The notes: a model not told the origin generated them from the letters alone. DNA of 64,000 bases from Micromonospora sp. WMMD1102 (GCF_029626265.1 NZ_JARUBN010000001.1:3658001-3722000); one strand, 5' to 3'; counted from the first letter of the stretch, positions 44,035-53,629 are shown. Numbers and translations are program-made.

Positions 44035-44088
44035 GTAAGGAAGGGCCCCTTCTTATCGTTTTCTGTTGTAGAAGGGGCCCTTCCTTAC
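44035..44088. terminator. Perfect 19-bp hairpin terminator of the GGAAGGGCCCC type
   Basis: Arms 44035-44053 (GTAAGGAAGGGCCCCTTCT) and 44070-44088 pair without mismatch around an AT-rich 16-base loop. Between convergent genes ending at 44031 and 44100, so it serves both. Confidence 0.92.
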
Positions 44089-44099
44089 CGCCGTAGGCG

Positions 44100-45134
44100 T
44101 CAGGGCCGGCGGGCGACCAGGACGTCCCGGACGATCGCCTGGTCGACCCGGTGCGCGAAATCCAGGTACGGGCCGTCGGCCAGCACCTCCAGGCCGGCGT
44201 CGGCGAGGATTCCGGCCGCCTCCTCCCGGCGGGCCACATTCGTGTTCCAGGCGATCCCGAGCGCACCGCCCGGCCGGAGCAGCCCGGCCCAGACCGGCAC
44301 CGCCTCGGCGAGCAGGGCCAACGGGCTGCGCGCCAACCCGCGCCCGGCACTGCGGCTGCCGTGCTGTACGCCGTACGGGGCGTCCGCCACCAGCAGGTCC
44401 TGGCTGGCGGGGCGGAAGAACTCGGCACTGCGCAGGGTGTCCACCTGCACCACGTCCAGCCGCTGGGTCCGGCCCGCCCGGTAGGACTCCTTGTCGGGGG
44501 CGAGTTCGAGCTGCAACCGCCGGGCCACCACCTGCCGGTTCCGGCGTACCGGCCCGGACTCGGCGCGGTGCTTGATCCGCTTGCGCTTGCACCAGGTCTG
44601 GATGTACGTCGCGTACGCCTCGAAGTCCGCCCGGTCGTGGTCCACCCCGGCGGCGTCGTACCCGTACATCAGCGCCTGGTTCAGCGTGGTGCCCCGCCCG
44701 CAGAGCGGGTCGAGCACCCGGAACCTGCGCTCCAGCATCTCCGGGGCGAAGTCCGAGGCGAGCAGGGTCACGTTGAGCAGCAGCTTGGTGAACTGCTCGT
44801 TGGTCTTGCCGGGATACTTCGGGATGGTCAGCAGGTCGTCGTCGAACCGGTCCAGCGGGCGCAGCTCGACCGGCCGGAGCAGCTCGCCGGCGACCTCGAA
44901 GAGCACGTAGATCGACGACAGGTTGGCCAGGTATCCGAGGTCGCGGTCGTCCAGCCCGTCGGCGGTGAAGGTGACGTAGCGGGCGCCGCCGAACACGGTC
45001 TCGGTGATGTCGGTGAGCCGGCCGCCGAGCACGGCCCGGTCGAAGACCGCCAACTCGGTCCGGGTCAGCGCCACCGAGGCGTCGGCGTAGACCCGGTTCG
45101 ACGACGGGGAGATCAACAAGGCGTACCGGCTCAT
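44100..45134 (-). CDS. TRM11-family SAM-dependent RNA methyltransferase-like protein
   Basis: 344 residues. N-terminal THUMP-like region (ALLISPSSNRVYADASVALTRTELAVFD), then a Rossmann methyltransferase: motif I VLDPLCGRGTTLNQALMYGYDAAGVD and the catalytic DAPYG (variant of NPPY/DPPYG) near residue 250. This matches the TRM11/tRNA guanine-10 N2-methyltransferase group; actinobacterial members have no proven substrate. GGAAGGG lies before ATG 45134. A frame extension to 45251 lacks similarity. Confidence 0.8.
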   Translation of the reverse strand: MSRYALLISPSSNRVYADASVALTRTELAVFDRAVLGGRLTDITETVFGGARYVTFTADGLDDRDLGYLANLSSIYVLFEVAGELLRPVELRPLDRFDDDLLTIPKYPGKTNEQFTKLLLNVTLLASDFAPEMLERRFRVLDPLCGRGTTLNQALMYGYDAAGVDHDRADFEAYATYIQTWCKRKRIKHRAESGPVRRNRQVVARRLQLELAPDKESYRAGRTQRLDVVQVDTLRSAEFFRPASQDLLVADAPYGVQHGSRSAGRGLARSPLALLAEAVPVWAGLLRPGGALGIAWNTNVARREEAAGILADAGLEVLADGPYLDFAHRVDQAIVRDVLVARRP

Positions 45135-45268
45135 CGGCCCTTCCAGCAGCTCAGACGTTCGCGACCGGTAGATGCTAGTCGCGGAGGAACCGGCGGAGGA
45201 AATCGAGCGGGTCGGGTTGCGGCAGTTGACGGATGACCGGCCGGCCGGCACCGGGTTAGCCTTCCCCG
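45135..45268. other. Divergent spacer between methyltransferase and M64 peptidase
   Basis: 134 bases with two outward-facing promoters expected; no operator recognised. The M64 gene has no clear Shine-Dalgarno sequence, so a leaderless transcript is possible. Confidence 0.35.
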
Positions 45269-47662
45269 ATGATCCATGTCGATCGTTGTCGTTCCCGCGT
45301 ACCGCTGGGCCGGCGGAGGCTCGCCGTCCTCGCCCCGCTGACCCTGCTGGCCGGGCTGCTCGGCCTGGCCCAACCCGGTCCGGCCGCCGCCGATCCCGAG
45401 GTGGGCAGCGCCCGGCTCGTCCCGCTCCAGGTCACCGGCCCGGCCAGCGAGCGGCTCAACCTGATCCTGCTCGGCGACGGCTACACCGCGGCCGAGCTGC
45501 CGAAGTTCCACGCCGACGTGGACCGGCACCTGAACGTGCAGTGGAGCATCGAGCCGTACCGCGGCTACCGGAACTACTTCAACGTCTACGTGATCGAGAT
45601 CGTCTCCGGCGAGTCCGGAATCCGCTGTGACCCGGACGACGACCCGCCGGCCCCGGACCGGATCACCCCGCTCGGGCTGCACTACGCGGACGGCTGCACG
45701 AATCCGCTGGCCCGGGGGATCACCTTCCAGCCGTACGGCACGAGTGCGCTGGACCGCTATCTCCAGCAGCTCGTCGCCCCGCTCGGGGTGACCGCCAGCA
45801 ACCGGCAGATCCTGGCGATCGCCAACACCGACACGTACGGCGGGATCGGCGGCACCAACGCGACCACCTCGGGCGGCGCCCCGCAGGGTCCGCTGATCAG
45901 CCCGCACGAGCTGGGTCACTCGCTTGGCCAGCTCCAGGACGAGTACCCGTACTACAACCGGCCCGACCCCGGCGGCCCGTACTGCACCGACGACTGCGCC
46001 GAGCCCGGCTCCCGGCACCACACCCGGCTCACGGAGCAGCAGATGGTCGCGCAGCAAGCGAAGTGGTGGCGCTGGCTCGGCGAGGAGAGCGAGTCCGGCG
46101 GCACGATCGGCCGCCACGAGAGCGGCATGTACGCCAGCTCCGACGTCTGGCGGCCCAGCGAGCACTCGATCATGCGCTGGCTCGGCTTCCACTACGACCA
46201 GGTGAGCCGGGAGATCATGGCGCAGCGGATCTCCGGCCGCCGGGACACCGACGCGATGGCGCTCTCCTCGACCCGCACCGACCGGCCGGTCGGGCCCACC
46301 GACGTGCTCTGGGTGGAGACGCAGCACCCGGTCCACCACGAACTCGACGTGCGCTGGGCGGTCGACGGGGTGCCGGTGCCGGCCACCCACAACAGCAGGA
46401 ACCTCGCGCTCGCCGACCTCGACGTGCAAGCCGGCGCCGTCGTACGGGTGACGGTCTCCGACCCGACCGAATTCGTCCGGGACCCGGCGATCCGGAACGG
46501 GCCGGCGCTGACCCAGAGCCGGCAGTGGACCGTCGGCGCCGAGCCGACCCCGCCGACGCCGGTGCAGGTCGGCTTCACCGCCGCCACCCCGACCGAGCGC
46601 CCGGTCGGCGGTCAGGACGTGGTGTACGTCGAGCCGACCCACCCGGTCGACCGGGTGCTGGCGGTGACCTGGCGGCTGGACGGGAAGGTGCTGCCGAACC
46701 CGCACAACAGCCGCAACCTCGACCTGGGCACGCTGCGGCTGGCCCCGGGCAGCTACCGGCTGACCGCCACGGTGACCGACCCGGTTGCTCCGGACGGTGG
46801 CACGCAGACCCTCGCCTGGACCGTCGACAACGTGGCCGGAGGCACCACCGCGACGCTCTCCACCCCGGTCGCCACGCTGGCCGGGGATACCCGGCACCAC
46901 GTCTACTTCGAACGGTTCACCATGGGATTGGACCCGACCGACGACCGGCCGGGCTACACCGTCGGCGAGTTCCGGCTCGACCGGGACGGCTGGTTCAACT
47001 ACTTCGGCTGGCCGGACGCCCCGGCGGGTACGCCGTTCCTGTTCAGCCCGACCGGCACGGTGGTGAAGTCGCTTGTCTACGGCAACCTCGGCTCGGGCGG
47101 ACTCTCCAGGGCGGTCTTCGAGCGGACCGAGCCGGGCTACGGCACGCACACCGTCGAGCACCGGGCGATCGACGCGGCCGGCAACATCGGCCCGGCGGCC
47201 GAGTTCCGGGCCACCGTGCTGCCGGGCTCCGCGCCGGCCTGCACCCGGACGATCTCCGGCAGCCGGGCCGGCGACCTGACCCTGCAGGCCGGGGTGACCT
47301 GCCTGGACAACGCCCGGGTGGCCGGCCGGATCAGCGTACGTCCCGGTGCCTCGCTGGTGGTCTCCGGTGGGGCGGTCGCCGGTGGGATCAGCGCCGACCG
47401 GGCGGCGGTGGTGCAGTTCCTCGGCACCACGGTCAGCGGCTCGGTGCGGTTGCACGGGACCACCGGCTCGGTGACGAGTGCCGGCAGCACGTTCAGTGGC
47501 GCGGTCCGGCTGACCGGCAACGCCGCCGGTGAGCACGGGCTGGCGCTGGTCGGCAACCGGATCACCGGGTCGCTCACCTGCACCGGAAACGGCAGGGTCG
47601 CCGACTTCGGCGCCCGCAACGAGGTCCGGGGGCAGCGCTCCGGCGACTGCGCCCGGCTCTGA
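45269..47662 (+). CDS. Secreted M64-family metallopeptidase with duplicated domains
   Basis: 797 residues. Signal peptide (RRLAVLAPLTLLAGLLGLAQPGPAAA), then the peptidase M64 domain: LILLGDGYTAAELPKFHADV at the start, and zinc site HELGHSLGQLQDEY with a third ligand expected in the D-E-Y turn. After the catalytic domain are two similar ~100-residue modules beginning near 331 and 437 (RPVG..DV.WVE..HPV in both), an Ig-like region, and from about 657 a Gly/Val-rich repeat (ARVAGRISVRPGASLVVSGG, TFSGAVRLTGN) that looks like a beta-solenoid. A secreted protease of unknown target. Confidence 0.87.
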   Translation: MIHVDRCRSRVPLGRRRLAVLAPLTLLAGLLGLAQPGPAAADPEVGSARLVPLQVTGPASERLNLILLGDGYTAAELPKFHADVDRHLNVQWSIEPYRGYRNYFNVYVIEIVSGESGIRCDPDDDPPAPDRITPLGLHYADGCTNPLARGITFQPYGTSALDRYLQQLVAPLGVTASNRQILAIANTDTYGGIGGTNATTSGGAPQGPLISPHELGHSLGQLQDEYPYYNRPDPGGPYCTDDCAEPGSRHHTRLTEQQMVAQQAKWWRWLGEESESGGTIGRHESGMYASSDVWRPSEHSIMRWLGFHYDQVSREIMAQRISGRRDTDAMALSSTRTDRPVGPTDVLWVETQHPVHHELDVRWAVDGVPVPATHNSRNLALADLDVQAGAVVRVTVSDPTEFVRDPAIRNGPALTQSRQWTVGAEPTPPTPVQVGFTAATPTERPVGGQDVVYVEPTHPVDRVLAVTWRLDGKVLPNPHNSRNLDLGTLRLAPGSYRLTATVTDPVAPDGGTQTLAWTVDNVAGGTTATLSTPVATLAGDTRHHVYFERFTMGLDPTDDRPGYTVGEFRLDRDGWFNYFGWPDAPAGTPFLFSPTGTVVKSLVYGNLGSGGLSRAVFERTEPGYGTHTVEHRAIDAAGNIGPAAEFRATVLPGSAPACTRTISGSRAGDLTLQAGVTCLDNARVAGRISVRPGASLVVSGGAVAGGISADRAAVVQFLGTTVSGSVRLHGTTGSVTSAGSTFSGAVRLTGNAAGEHGLALVGNRITGSLTCTGNGRVADFGARNEVRGQRSGDCARL

Positions 47663-47681
47663 CCGGACCCGGCGTGACGCC

Positions 47682-47713
47682 CGCTGGGACGGTGCTCCGG
47701 CACCGTCCCAGCG
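47682..47713. terminator. Perfect 14-bp hairpin terminator
   Basis: Arms 47682-47695 (CGCTGGGACGGTGC) and 47700-47713, 4-base loop. Between the convergent M64 peptidase and DUF574 genes. Confidence 0.88.
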
Positions 47714-47755
47714 CTGCGGCCGAACGTCGCGGGCCCGCTGCGGCCAGGTGGCCGG

Positions 47756-48607
47756 TCAGGGTCGGCGCAGGACTCCGCCGTACTCGTAGAACCGGGTCTC
47801 CTCCGCGCCCCTGCCAAGGTAGGGCCGGAGTGCCTCGTCGACCGGCGCCAGCGGCGGCTGGGTCGGGTCCGGACGCCAGTGCTTGACGTTCACCAGTCCC
47901 GGCTCGACCGGCTCGAAGTCGCGCAGGAAGTCGGCCACCTCGTGCACCATGCGGTTCTTCCAGGTGATGCCCATCTTGCGCACCATCTCGTTGCCGGCGT
48001 CCACCCCGGCCTGGTCGGTGCCGGCCAACTGTGAGTAGCCGAGGTAGCTCTCCGACGTCATCGCCTCGCGCAGCACCGCCAGCATGTGCCGGATCTTGTC
48101 GTCGTCCACGATCGAGTGCCCCACCGACAGGAGCAGCACGGCGACCGGCTCGGTAAAGTCGATCATCTTTCGGACGTCGCTGTCGGCGAGGATGTGCTCC
48201 GGCGCGGTGACGTCGGCGGCGATCACCCGGGTCGTCTCGTCGTCGGCCAGCAGCGCGCGCCCGTGCGCCAGCACGATCGGGTCGGAGTCGACGTAGACCA
48301 CCCGGGCACCGGGTTGGAACCGCTGGGCCACCTCGTGCACGTTCTGCTGGGTCGGCAGCCCGCTGCCGAGGTCGAGGAACTGCCGGATGCCCAGGTCGCG
48401 GGCGAGGAACCGGACGGCGCGGTAGAGGAAGAGCCGGTTCTCCCGGGTCACGTCCAGGCTGGACGGGGCCTGCGAGTTGACGAAGAGTACGGCTGCCCGG
48501 TCCGCCGGGAAGTTGTCCTTGCCACCGAGCGAGTAGTCGTACATCCGGGCCGAGGTCGGCACGTCGATCGGGAAGGCGGGATACCCTCCGTCGTTGGGGG
48601 CGGTCAC
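47756..48607 (-). CDS. SAM-dependent methyltransferase, DUF574 (Methyltransf_19) family
   Basis: 283 residues. Typical actinobacterial DUF574 protein: PTSARMYDYSLGGKDNFPADR near the start, SAM site FLDLGSGLPTQQNVHE, VVYVDSDPIVLAHGRALL and a late FYEYGGVLRRP. Such genes are numerous in Streptomyces-like genomes; substrates are unknown. GTG start at 48607. Confidence 0.9.
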   Translation of the reverse strand: MTAPNDGGYPAFPIDVPTSARMYDYSLGGKDNFPADRAAVLFVNSQAPSSLDVTRENRLFLYRAVRFLARDLGIRQFLDLGSGLPTQQNVHEVAQRFQPGARVVYVDSDPIVLAHGRALLADDETTRVIAADVTAPEHILADSDVRKMIDFTEPVAVLLLSVGHSIVDDDKIRHMLAVLREAMTSESYLGYSQLAGTDQAGVDAGNEMVRKMGITWKNRMVHEVADFLRDFEPVEPGLVNVKHWRPDPTQPPLAPVDEALRPYLGRGAEETRFYEYGGVLRRP

Positions 48608-48706
48608 AGGGGTCAGCTCTCCGTACGGGTCGAGGGACGGACGCCTCAGAGTAGCCCGTCCATCGACCCTCCATGGTGCGGTGTCGAGGCGGAACGGGTG
48701 TCCCGG

Positions 48707-49531
48707 TCAGCCGGCGCAGCCCACCCGGTGCGGGGCCAGGGCGATGTCGTCGAGCCACACGTCGAAGTGGTCCGGGGTGGGGTTGCCCTGGTAGAGCTGC
48801 CAGCCGATCTTCACGGTGTCGGCCCGGGGCAGCACGAAGTCGACCGGGTTGCCACCGTGCTCGGTGGTGCTTGTCGTCATCTCCGGCTGGGCGACGCCGT
48901 CGATCCAGACCGCGATCCGGTTGTCGGTGGCGTCCCACTGCCACTCGAAGCACTGCCAGCGGTCCTCGACGGTGGGGGCCGACTCCCGCCAGTTCGTCCA
49001 GTCGCCGGTCGGGCCGCCGTCGGCGCCGACGCCCCAGAACGACGCGGCCAGCGGTGGTGCCCACTGGCCGCCGATCGGCCGGACCACCTCGGCGCTTCCG
49101 GTGCCGGTCGCCTCGACCAGGGTGAAGTGTGCCCAGTCGGGCGCGGTCGGGAAGGCGTCCACCTTCAACCGGATCCGGCCGTAGAAGCTGTTTCCCGGTG
49201 CGGCGAAGTCGTCCACCTTGAGGAAGGCCCGGCCGTTGCCCTCGGTGTGCACCCGCAGCACCTTGTCGCGCCGGTGCCGCTCGACGGTCAGGATGCCGTC
49301 CTTGGTGTCGATTCCCCAGGCCAGCGAGGCGGCACCACCGGTGGGCAGCCGTTCGAAGTCCTCGCAGAACAGCAGCGTACGCGGACCGCAGCCGCCGGCT
49401 CCGCCGCCGTGGCCCGTCGGGCCGCCGCCATGTCCGGACGGGCCGCCGCCGGCCTGTGCGGCGCCGCCGCTGGCGAGTACCGCGACGGCGGTGAGGAGGG
49501 CGAGGGGAAGGCGTTTCGTCAGCCGGGCCAT
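48707..49531 (-). CDS. Secreted jelly-roll protein, polysaccharide-lyase-like
   Basis: 274 residues. Signal peptide (LPLALLTAVAVLASGGAAQA) followed by a His/Gly-rich linker and a single beta-jelly-roll domain starting at CGPRTLLFCEDFERLPTG. Features such as RWQCFEWQWDATDNRIAVWIDG and FDVWLDDIALAPHRVGC resemble Cip1/heparin-lyase-like carbohydrate-active domains. Catalytic residues were not identified. ATG 49531 was chosen because it begins the signal peptide; the frame is open to 49639. Confidence 0.65.
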   Translation of the reverse strand: MARLTKRLPLALLTAVAVLASGGAAQAGGGPSGHGGGPTGHGGGAGGCGPRTLLFCEDFERLPTGGAASLAWGIDTKDGILTVERHRRDKVLRVHTEGNGRAFLKVDDFAAPGNSFYGRIRLKVDAFPTAPDWAHFTLVEATGTGSAEVVRPIGGQWAPPLAASFWGVGADGGPTGDWTNWRESAPTVEDRWQCFEWQWDATDNRIAVWIDGVAQPEMTTSTTEHGGNPVDFVLPRADTVKIGWQLYQGNPTPDHFDVWLDDIALAPHRVGCAG

Positions 49532-49754
49532 GGCGCAAGAGCATGACAGATGTCGATGCTTGCCGCCACCCGGGGAATCCCCTGGCAGCCCTCGGGGCAC
49601 CGCCAGCCGCACACCGACCCACCCCGACACCGTCGACATCGACGATCACCTTTGGTTTACTGGGAGGCCCCGGCCGCGTTCCGGTGCCCCACCGCGCACC
49701 GCGCGTACCCGTACGCGCCCCCGCACCGGCCGGCGGCACGGCCGGAGGTGTGCC

Positions 49755-50438
49755 ATGAGCAGTGGGTCCGGATCGGACTCGCCCCCTGTCGACGTCCCAC
49801 CCTCCGGGGTCTCCCGGCGCGGGGTGCTGCGCGGGACCGCGGTCGCCTCGGCCGGACTCGCCGTCGGCGCGGCTGCCGGTCCGGCGGTCGGCGTCGGACC
49901 GGTCGACCCGGCGCTGGCGGCACCGGCTCCCGAACCGGTCGGCGCGGCGACCACCGAGGTCACCCTCACGGTCAACGGCCGCACCGAGCGGCTCCGACTC
50001 GATTCCCGGGTCACCCTGCTGGACGCGCTGCGCGAACGGCTCGGGCTGACCGGCGCCAAGAAGGGCTGTGACCGGGGCCAGTGCGGCGCCTGCACGGTGC
50101 ACGTCGACGGCCGCCGGGTGCTCTCCTGCCTGACCCTGGTCGCGGCCACCGCCGGCCGCCGGGTCGGCACGGTGGAAGGGCTGGCCGACGGCGACCGGCT
50201 GCACCCGGTGCAGCAGGCGTTCGTCGACTGCGACGCTTTCCAGTGCGGGTTCTGCACCTCGGGGCAGATCATGTCGGCGGTGGCCCTGCTGGCCGAGGGT
50301 CACACCGGCTCCGACGACGAGATCCGCGAACACATGTCCGGCAACATCTGCCGCTGCGGCGCGTACGAGAACATCGTGGCCGCCGTCCGGACGGCCGGAC
50401 ACGACGGGACCGGCCGACACGACGGGACTGGCCGATGA
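49755..50438 (+). CDS. Molybdenum hydroxylase 2Fe-2S subunit with TAT signal (PaoA/YagT type)
   Basis: 227 residues. A TAT leader (SRRGVLRGTAVASAG) precedes a ferredoxin-type [2Fe-2S] domain (KGCDRGQCGACTVHVDGRRVLSC) and the second, helical [2Fe-2S] domain (CGFCTSGQ, ICRCGAYENI). Together they pass electrons from the Mo cofactor to FAD. In PaoABC the TAT signal on this subunit carries the folded complex out. GGAGGT precedes ATG 49755; the stop overlaps the next gene (ATGA). Confidence 0.92.
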   Translation: MSSGSGSDSPPVDVPPSGVSRRGVLRGTAVASAGLAVGAAAGPAVGVGPVDPALAAPAPEPVGAATTEVTLTVNGRTERLRLDSRVTLLDALRERLGLTGAKKGCDRGQCGACTVHVDGRRVLSCLTLVAATAGRRVGTVEGLADGDRLHPVQQAFVDCDAFQCGFCTSGQIMSAVALLAEGHTGSDDEIREHMSGNICRCGAYENIVAAVRTAGHDGTGRHDGTGR

Positions 50439-51415
50439 AGCCGTTCGACTACACGGCCGCGCAGACCGTGTCGCAGGCCCTGGCCGGCGGCGGCGCCGGC
50501 ACGGCGTACCTGGCCGGCGGGACGACGCTCGTCGACCTGATGAAGCTCGAGGTGATGACCCCGGGCAGGGTGGTGGACATCAACCGGCTGCCGCTGCGCG
50601 GCGTCTCGGCCGACCGCACCGGGCTGCACCTCGGGGCGCTGGAACGGATGAGCGACGTCGCCGCACACCCGCTGGTGGCCGACGGCTACCCGGTGCTCGC
50701 CCAGGCCCTGCTACGCAGCGCCTCGCCGCAGCTGCGCAACATGGCGAGCATCGGCGGCAACCTGCTGCAACGCGTCCGCTGCGGCTACTTCCGGGACACC
50801 AGCACCGGCTGCAACAAGCGCCGGCCCGGCTCCGGCTGCCCGGCGGTCGGCGGCGAGAACCGGGGGCACGCCATCCTCGGCACCAGCGACTCCTGCGTCG
50901 CCACCCACCCCAGCGATTTGGCGGTGGCCCTGGTCGCCCTCGACGCCCGGGTCCGGCTGGCCGGCCGGAACGGCACGAGCCGGGAGGTCTGGCTCGCCGA
51001 CTTCTACCTGCTGCCCGGCGACACCCCGGAGCGGGAGCACGACCTGCGTCCCGGCGAACTGGTCACCCGGGTCACCGTGCCGGCACTGCCCTGGGCGGCC
51101 CGGTCGGCGTACCTGAAGATCCGGGACCGGCAGTCGTACGAGTTCGCCCTCGCCTCGGCGGCGGTGGCGCTGGACCTGCGCGGCGGCGTGATCCGGGACG
51201 TCCGGCTGGCGGTCGGCGGGGTCGGCACCCGGCCCTGGCGGCTGCCGGCGGTCGAGGAGGCGCTGCGCGGCCGGGCCGCCCGGCCGGAGCTGTTCGAGTC
51301 GGCCGCCGCGCTGGCGGTCGAGGGTGCCCGCCCGCTGGCGCACAACCGGTTCAAGACCACCCTGCTCCGGCGCACCGTCGTGCGCGCCCTGACGAACCTG
51401 GCGGAGTCGAGATGA
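50435..51415 (+). CDS. Molybdenum hydroxylase FAD subunit with 4Fe-4S insertion (PaoB/YagS type)
   Basis: 326 residues. CO-dehydrogenase-type FAD fold: AGGTTLVDLMKLEV, NMASIGGNLLQR. The Cys-rich insertion characteristic of PaoB (RCGYFRDTSTGCNKRRPGSG, then CPAVGG and TSDSCVATHPSD) indicates a [4Fe-4S] cluster, distinguishing it from simple XdhB subunits. ATG 50435 overlaps the previous stop; the stop overlaps the large subunit start. Confidence 0.92.
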   Translation: MKPFDYTAAQTVSQALAGGGAGTAYLAGGTTLVDLMKLEVMTPGRVVDINRLPLRGVSADRTGLHLGALERMSDVAAHPLVADGYPVLAQALLRSASPQLRNMASIGGNLLQRVRCGYFRDTSTGCNKRRPGSGCPAVGGENRGHAILGTSDSCVATHPSDLAVALVALDARVRLAGRNGTSREVWLADFYLLPGDTPEREHDLRPGELVTRVTVPALPWAARSAYLKIRDRQSYEFALASAAVALDLRGGVIRDVRLAVGGVGTRPWRLPAVEEALRGRAARPELFESAAALAVEGARPLAHNRFKTTLLRRTVVRALTNLAESR

Positions 51416-53628
51416 GCGGCGCGGCACGGACGGTCTCGGTCAACCGGGTGGACGGCCGGCTCAAGGTCACCGGCGGCGCCCGGTACGCCGCCGACCAGCC
51501 CGCCGAGCGGCTGGCGCACGGCTTTCTGCTGCTCAGCACGGTCGCCCGGGGCACCGTCCGGGCGATGGACGTGGCCGCCGCCGAAGCCTCCCCGGGAGTA
51601 CTCGCGGTCTACACCCCGTTCCGCACCCTGGCCCTGCTCGGCAGCGGTACCCCGTTCAGCGTCGGGCACAGCTGGCTGCCGTTGCAGGACGCCGAGGTGC
51701 ACTACCACGGCCAGGCGATCGGGTTGGTCGTGGCGGAGACGTTCGAGCAGGCCCGGGACGCCGCCGCGCTGGTCCGGGCCGACTACGACGTACGGCCGGC
51801 GGCGGTCTCCTTCACCGACGGCATCCCGGCAGCCACCGACCCCGGCCCGATCATGGGTGAGCCGGCCCGGCTGGAATACCTCGCCGACGGGGTCGACTCG
51901 ATCGACGCGGCGCTGGCGGCCAGCGAGGTGACCGTCTCCGGCACCTACCAGCAGCCGGGCAAGCACCACAGCGCGATGGAACCGCACGCCTGCGTGGCCG
52001 TCTGGCAGGACGGGTCACTCACCCTGCACACCGGCACCCAGAGCGCCTCGCTGACCGTCGGGGCGATGGCGGCGGCACTCGGCGTGGAGACGGCGAAGGT
52101 GCGGGTGGTCAGCCCGCACGTCGGCGGCGGCTTCGGCAACAAGGTCGCCACCTGGGCACATCCGCTGCTCGCCGCGGCCGCCGCGCGTACCCTGGGCCGG
52201 CCGGTCAAGGTGGTGCTGACCCGGGAGCAGACCTTCACCGTCACCGGAAACCGGTCCGCCGTCCGCCAGACGGTCAGCCTCGGCGCCCGCCGGGACGGCA
52301 CCCTGGTCGCGGTCAAGCACCAGGTCTGGGCCAGCCAGTCCGGCTCGGGCGGCATCTTCGAGAGTTCCGCGCACACCACCTCGCGGTACCTCTACCGGAC
52401 CGAGAACCTGCACCTGGACCAGAAGATCGTTCCGCTGGACGTGCCGCCGCCGACCTGGATGCGGGCGCCCGGCCAGGAGTCCGGCTCGTTCGCCCTGGAG
52501 ACCGCGCTCGACGAACTCGCCGCCGAGTTGCGCATCGACCCGGTCGAGCTGCGGCTGCGCAACAACGCCACGGTCTATCCGGGCCGGAACGTGCCGTGGT
52601 CCAGCAAGCACCTGGACGAGTGCTACCGAATCGGCGCGCAGCGCTTCGGCTGGGCCCGCCGCAACCCGACCCCGGGCGCGGTGCTGCGGGGCGAGTGGCT
52701 GGTCGGAATGGGTACGGCCACCGCGAACTATCCCGGCGAACGCTTCCCGGCCTCGGTGAACGTACGCTTCCGGCCGGACGGGGACGTCTCGGTCTCCAGC
52801 GCCACCGCCGACCTCGGCACCGGGATGTGGACCGTGCTGGCCGTACTCGGCGCCGAGGCGCTCGGCCTGCCCGTCGCCCGGATCCGCAGCGATCTCGGCG
52901 ACTCCACCCTGGCGGCGAACATCGGCTCGTTCGGTTCGGCCTCGACCGCGAGTACCGGCCCGGCGGTGGCCGCTGCCGCGCAGGCCGCGACGACCGCACT
53001 GATCGACCTCGCGGTGACCGACGAGCGCTCGCCCCTGCACGGGCGGCCCGCCGCCGAGGTCCGCTACGAGCGGGGTGACCTCGTCGCCGGTGACCTGCGG
53101 ATCGGCTTCCCCGAGCTGCTGCGCACGGTCGACTCCCCCGGTGTCGGTGCGACCGGCAGCGCGGCACCCGGCCCGGACCACGGCCGGTACGCCTTCACCT
53201 CGTTCGGCGCCCACTTCTGCGAGGTACGGGTCAACCGCTGGACCGGCGAGCCCCGGCTGAGCCGGATCACCTCGGTGATCGACGGCGGCGCGATCATCAA
53301 TGCCAAGACGGCCCGCAGCCAGATCATCGGTGGGGTGATCTTCGGTATCGGCCAGGCGCTGCTGGAGGGTGCCGTCGTCGAGCCGGACACCGGCCGGATC
53401 GCCAACGGCAACTTCGCCGACTACCTGCTGCCGGTGAACGCCGACGTCCCGCCGATCGACGTGCACTTCCTGGACCACCCGGACCTGCTGTTCAATCCGC
53501 TGGGCGCCCGGGGCATCGGCGAGATCGGCACGGTCGGGGTCGCCGCCGCGATCGGCAACGCCGTCTACAACGCCACCGGGCGGCGCGTCCGCGAACTTCC
53601 GATCACCCTGGACAAGCTCCTCGACTGA
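51412..53628 (+). CDS. Molybdenum hydroxylase large (Moco-binding) subunit (PaoC/YagR type)
   Basis: 738 residues. Xanthine-dehydrogenase-family large subunit: SVNRVDGRLKVTGGARYAAD at the start, SPHVGGGFGNKV, the molybdopterin contact region PTWMRAPGQESGSFALE and the base-carrying Glu in GARGIGEIGTVGVAAAIGNAVYNATG. It oxidises aldehydes or N-heterocycles at the Mo centre; the exact substrate is unknown. It has no signal of its own and would be co-exported with the 2Fe-2S subunit. No maturation chaperone (XdhC/PaoD) gene follows. Confidence 0.92.
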   Translation: MSGAARTVSVNRVDGRLKVTGGARYAADQPAERLAHGFLLLSTVARGTVRAMDVAAAEASPGVLAVYTPFRTLALLGSGTPFSVGHSWLPLQDAEVHYHGQAIGLVVAETFEQARDAAALVRADYDVRPAAVSFTDGIPAATDPGPIMGEPARLEYLADGVDSIDAALAASEVTVSGTYQQPGKHHSAMEPHACVAVWQDGSLTLHTGTQSASLTVGAMAAALGVETAKVRVVSPHVGGGFGNKVATWAHPLLAAAAARTLGRPVKVVLTREQTFTVTGNRSAVRQTVSLGARRDGTLVAVKHQVWASQSGSGGIFESSAHTTSRYLYRTENLHLDQKIVPLDVPPPTWMRAPGQESGSFALETALDELAAELRIDPVELRLRNNATVYPGRNVPWSSKHLDECYRIGAQRFGWARRNPTPGAVLRGEWLVGMGTATANYPGERFPASVNVRFRPDGDVSVSSATADLGTGMWTVLAVLGAEALGLPVARIRSDLGDSTLAANIGSFGSASTASTGPAVAAAAQAATTALIDLAVTDERSPLHGRPAAEVRYERGDLVAGDLRIGFPELLRTVDSPGVGATGSAAPGPDHGRYAFTSFGAHFCEVRVNRWTGEPRLSRITSVIDGGAIINAKTARSQIIGGVIFGIGQALLEGAVVEPDTGRIANGNFADYLLPVNADVPPIDVHFLDHPDLLFNPLGARGIGEIGTVGVAAAIGNAVYNATGRRVRELPITLDKLLD

Positions 53629-53629
53629 T

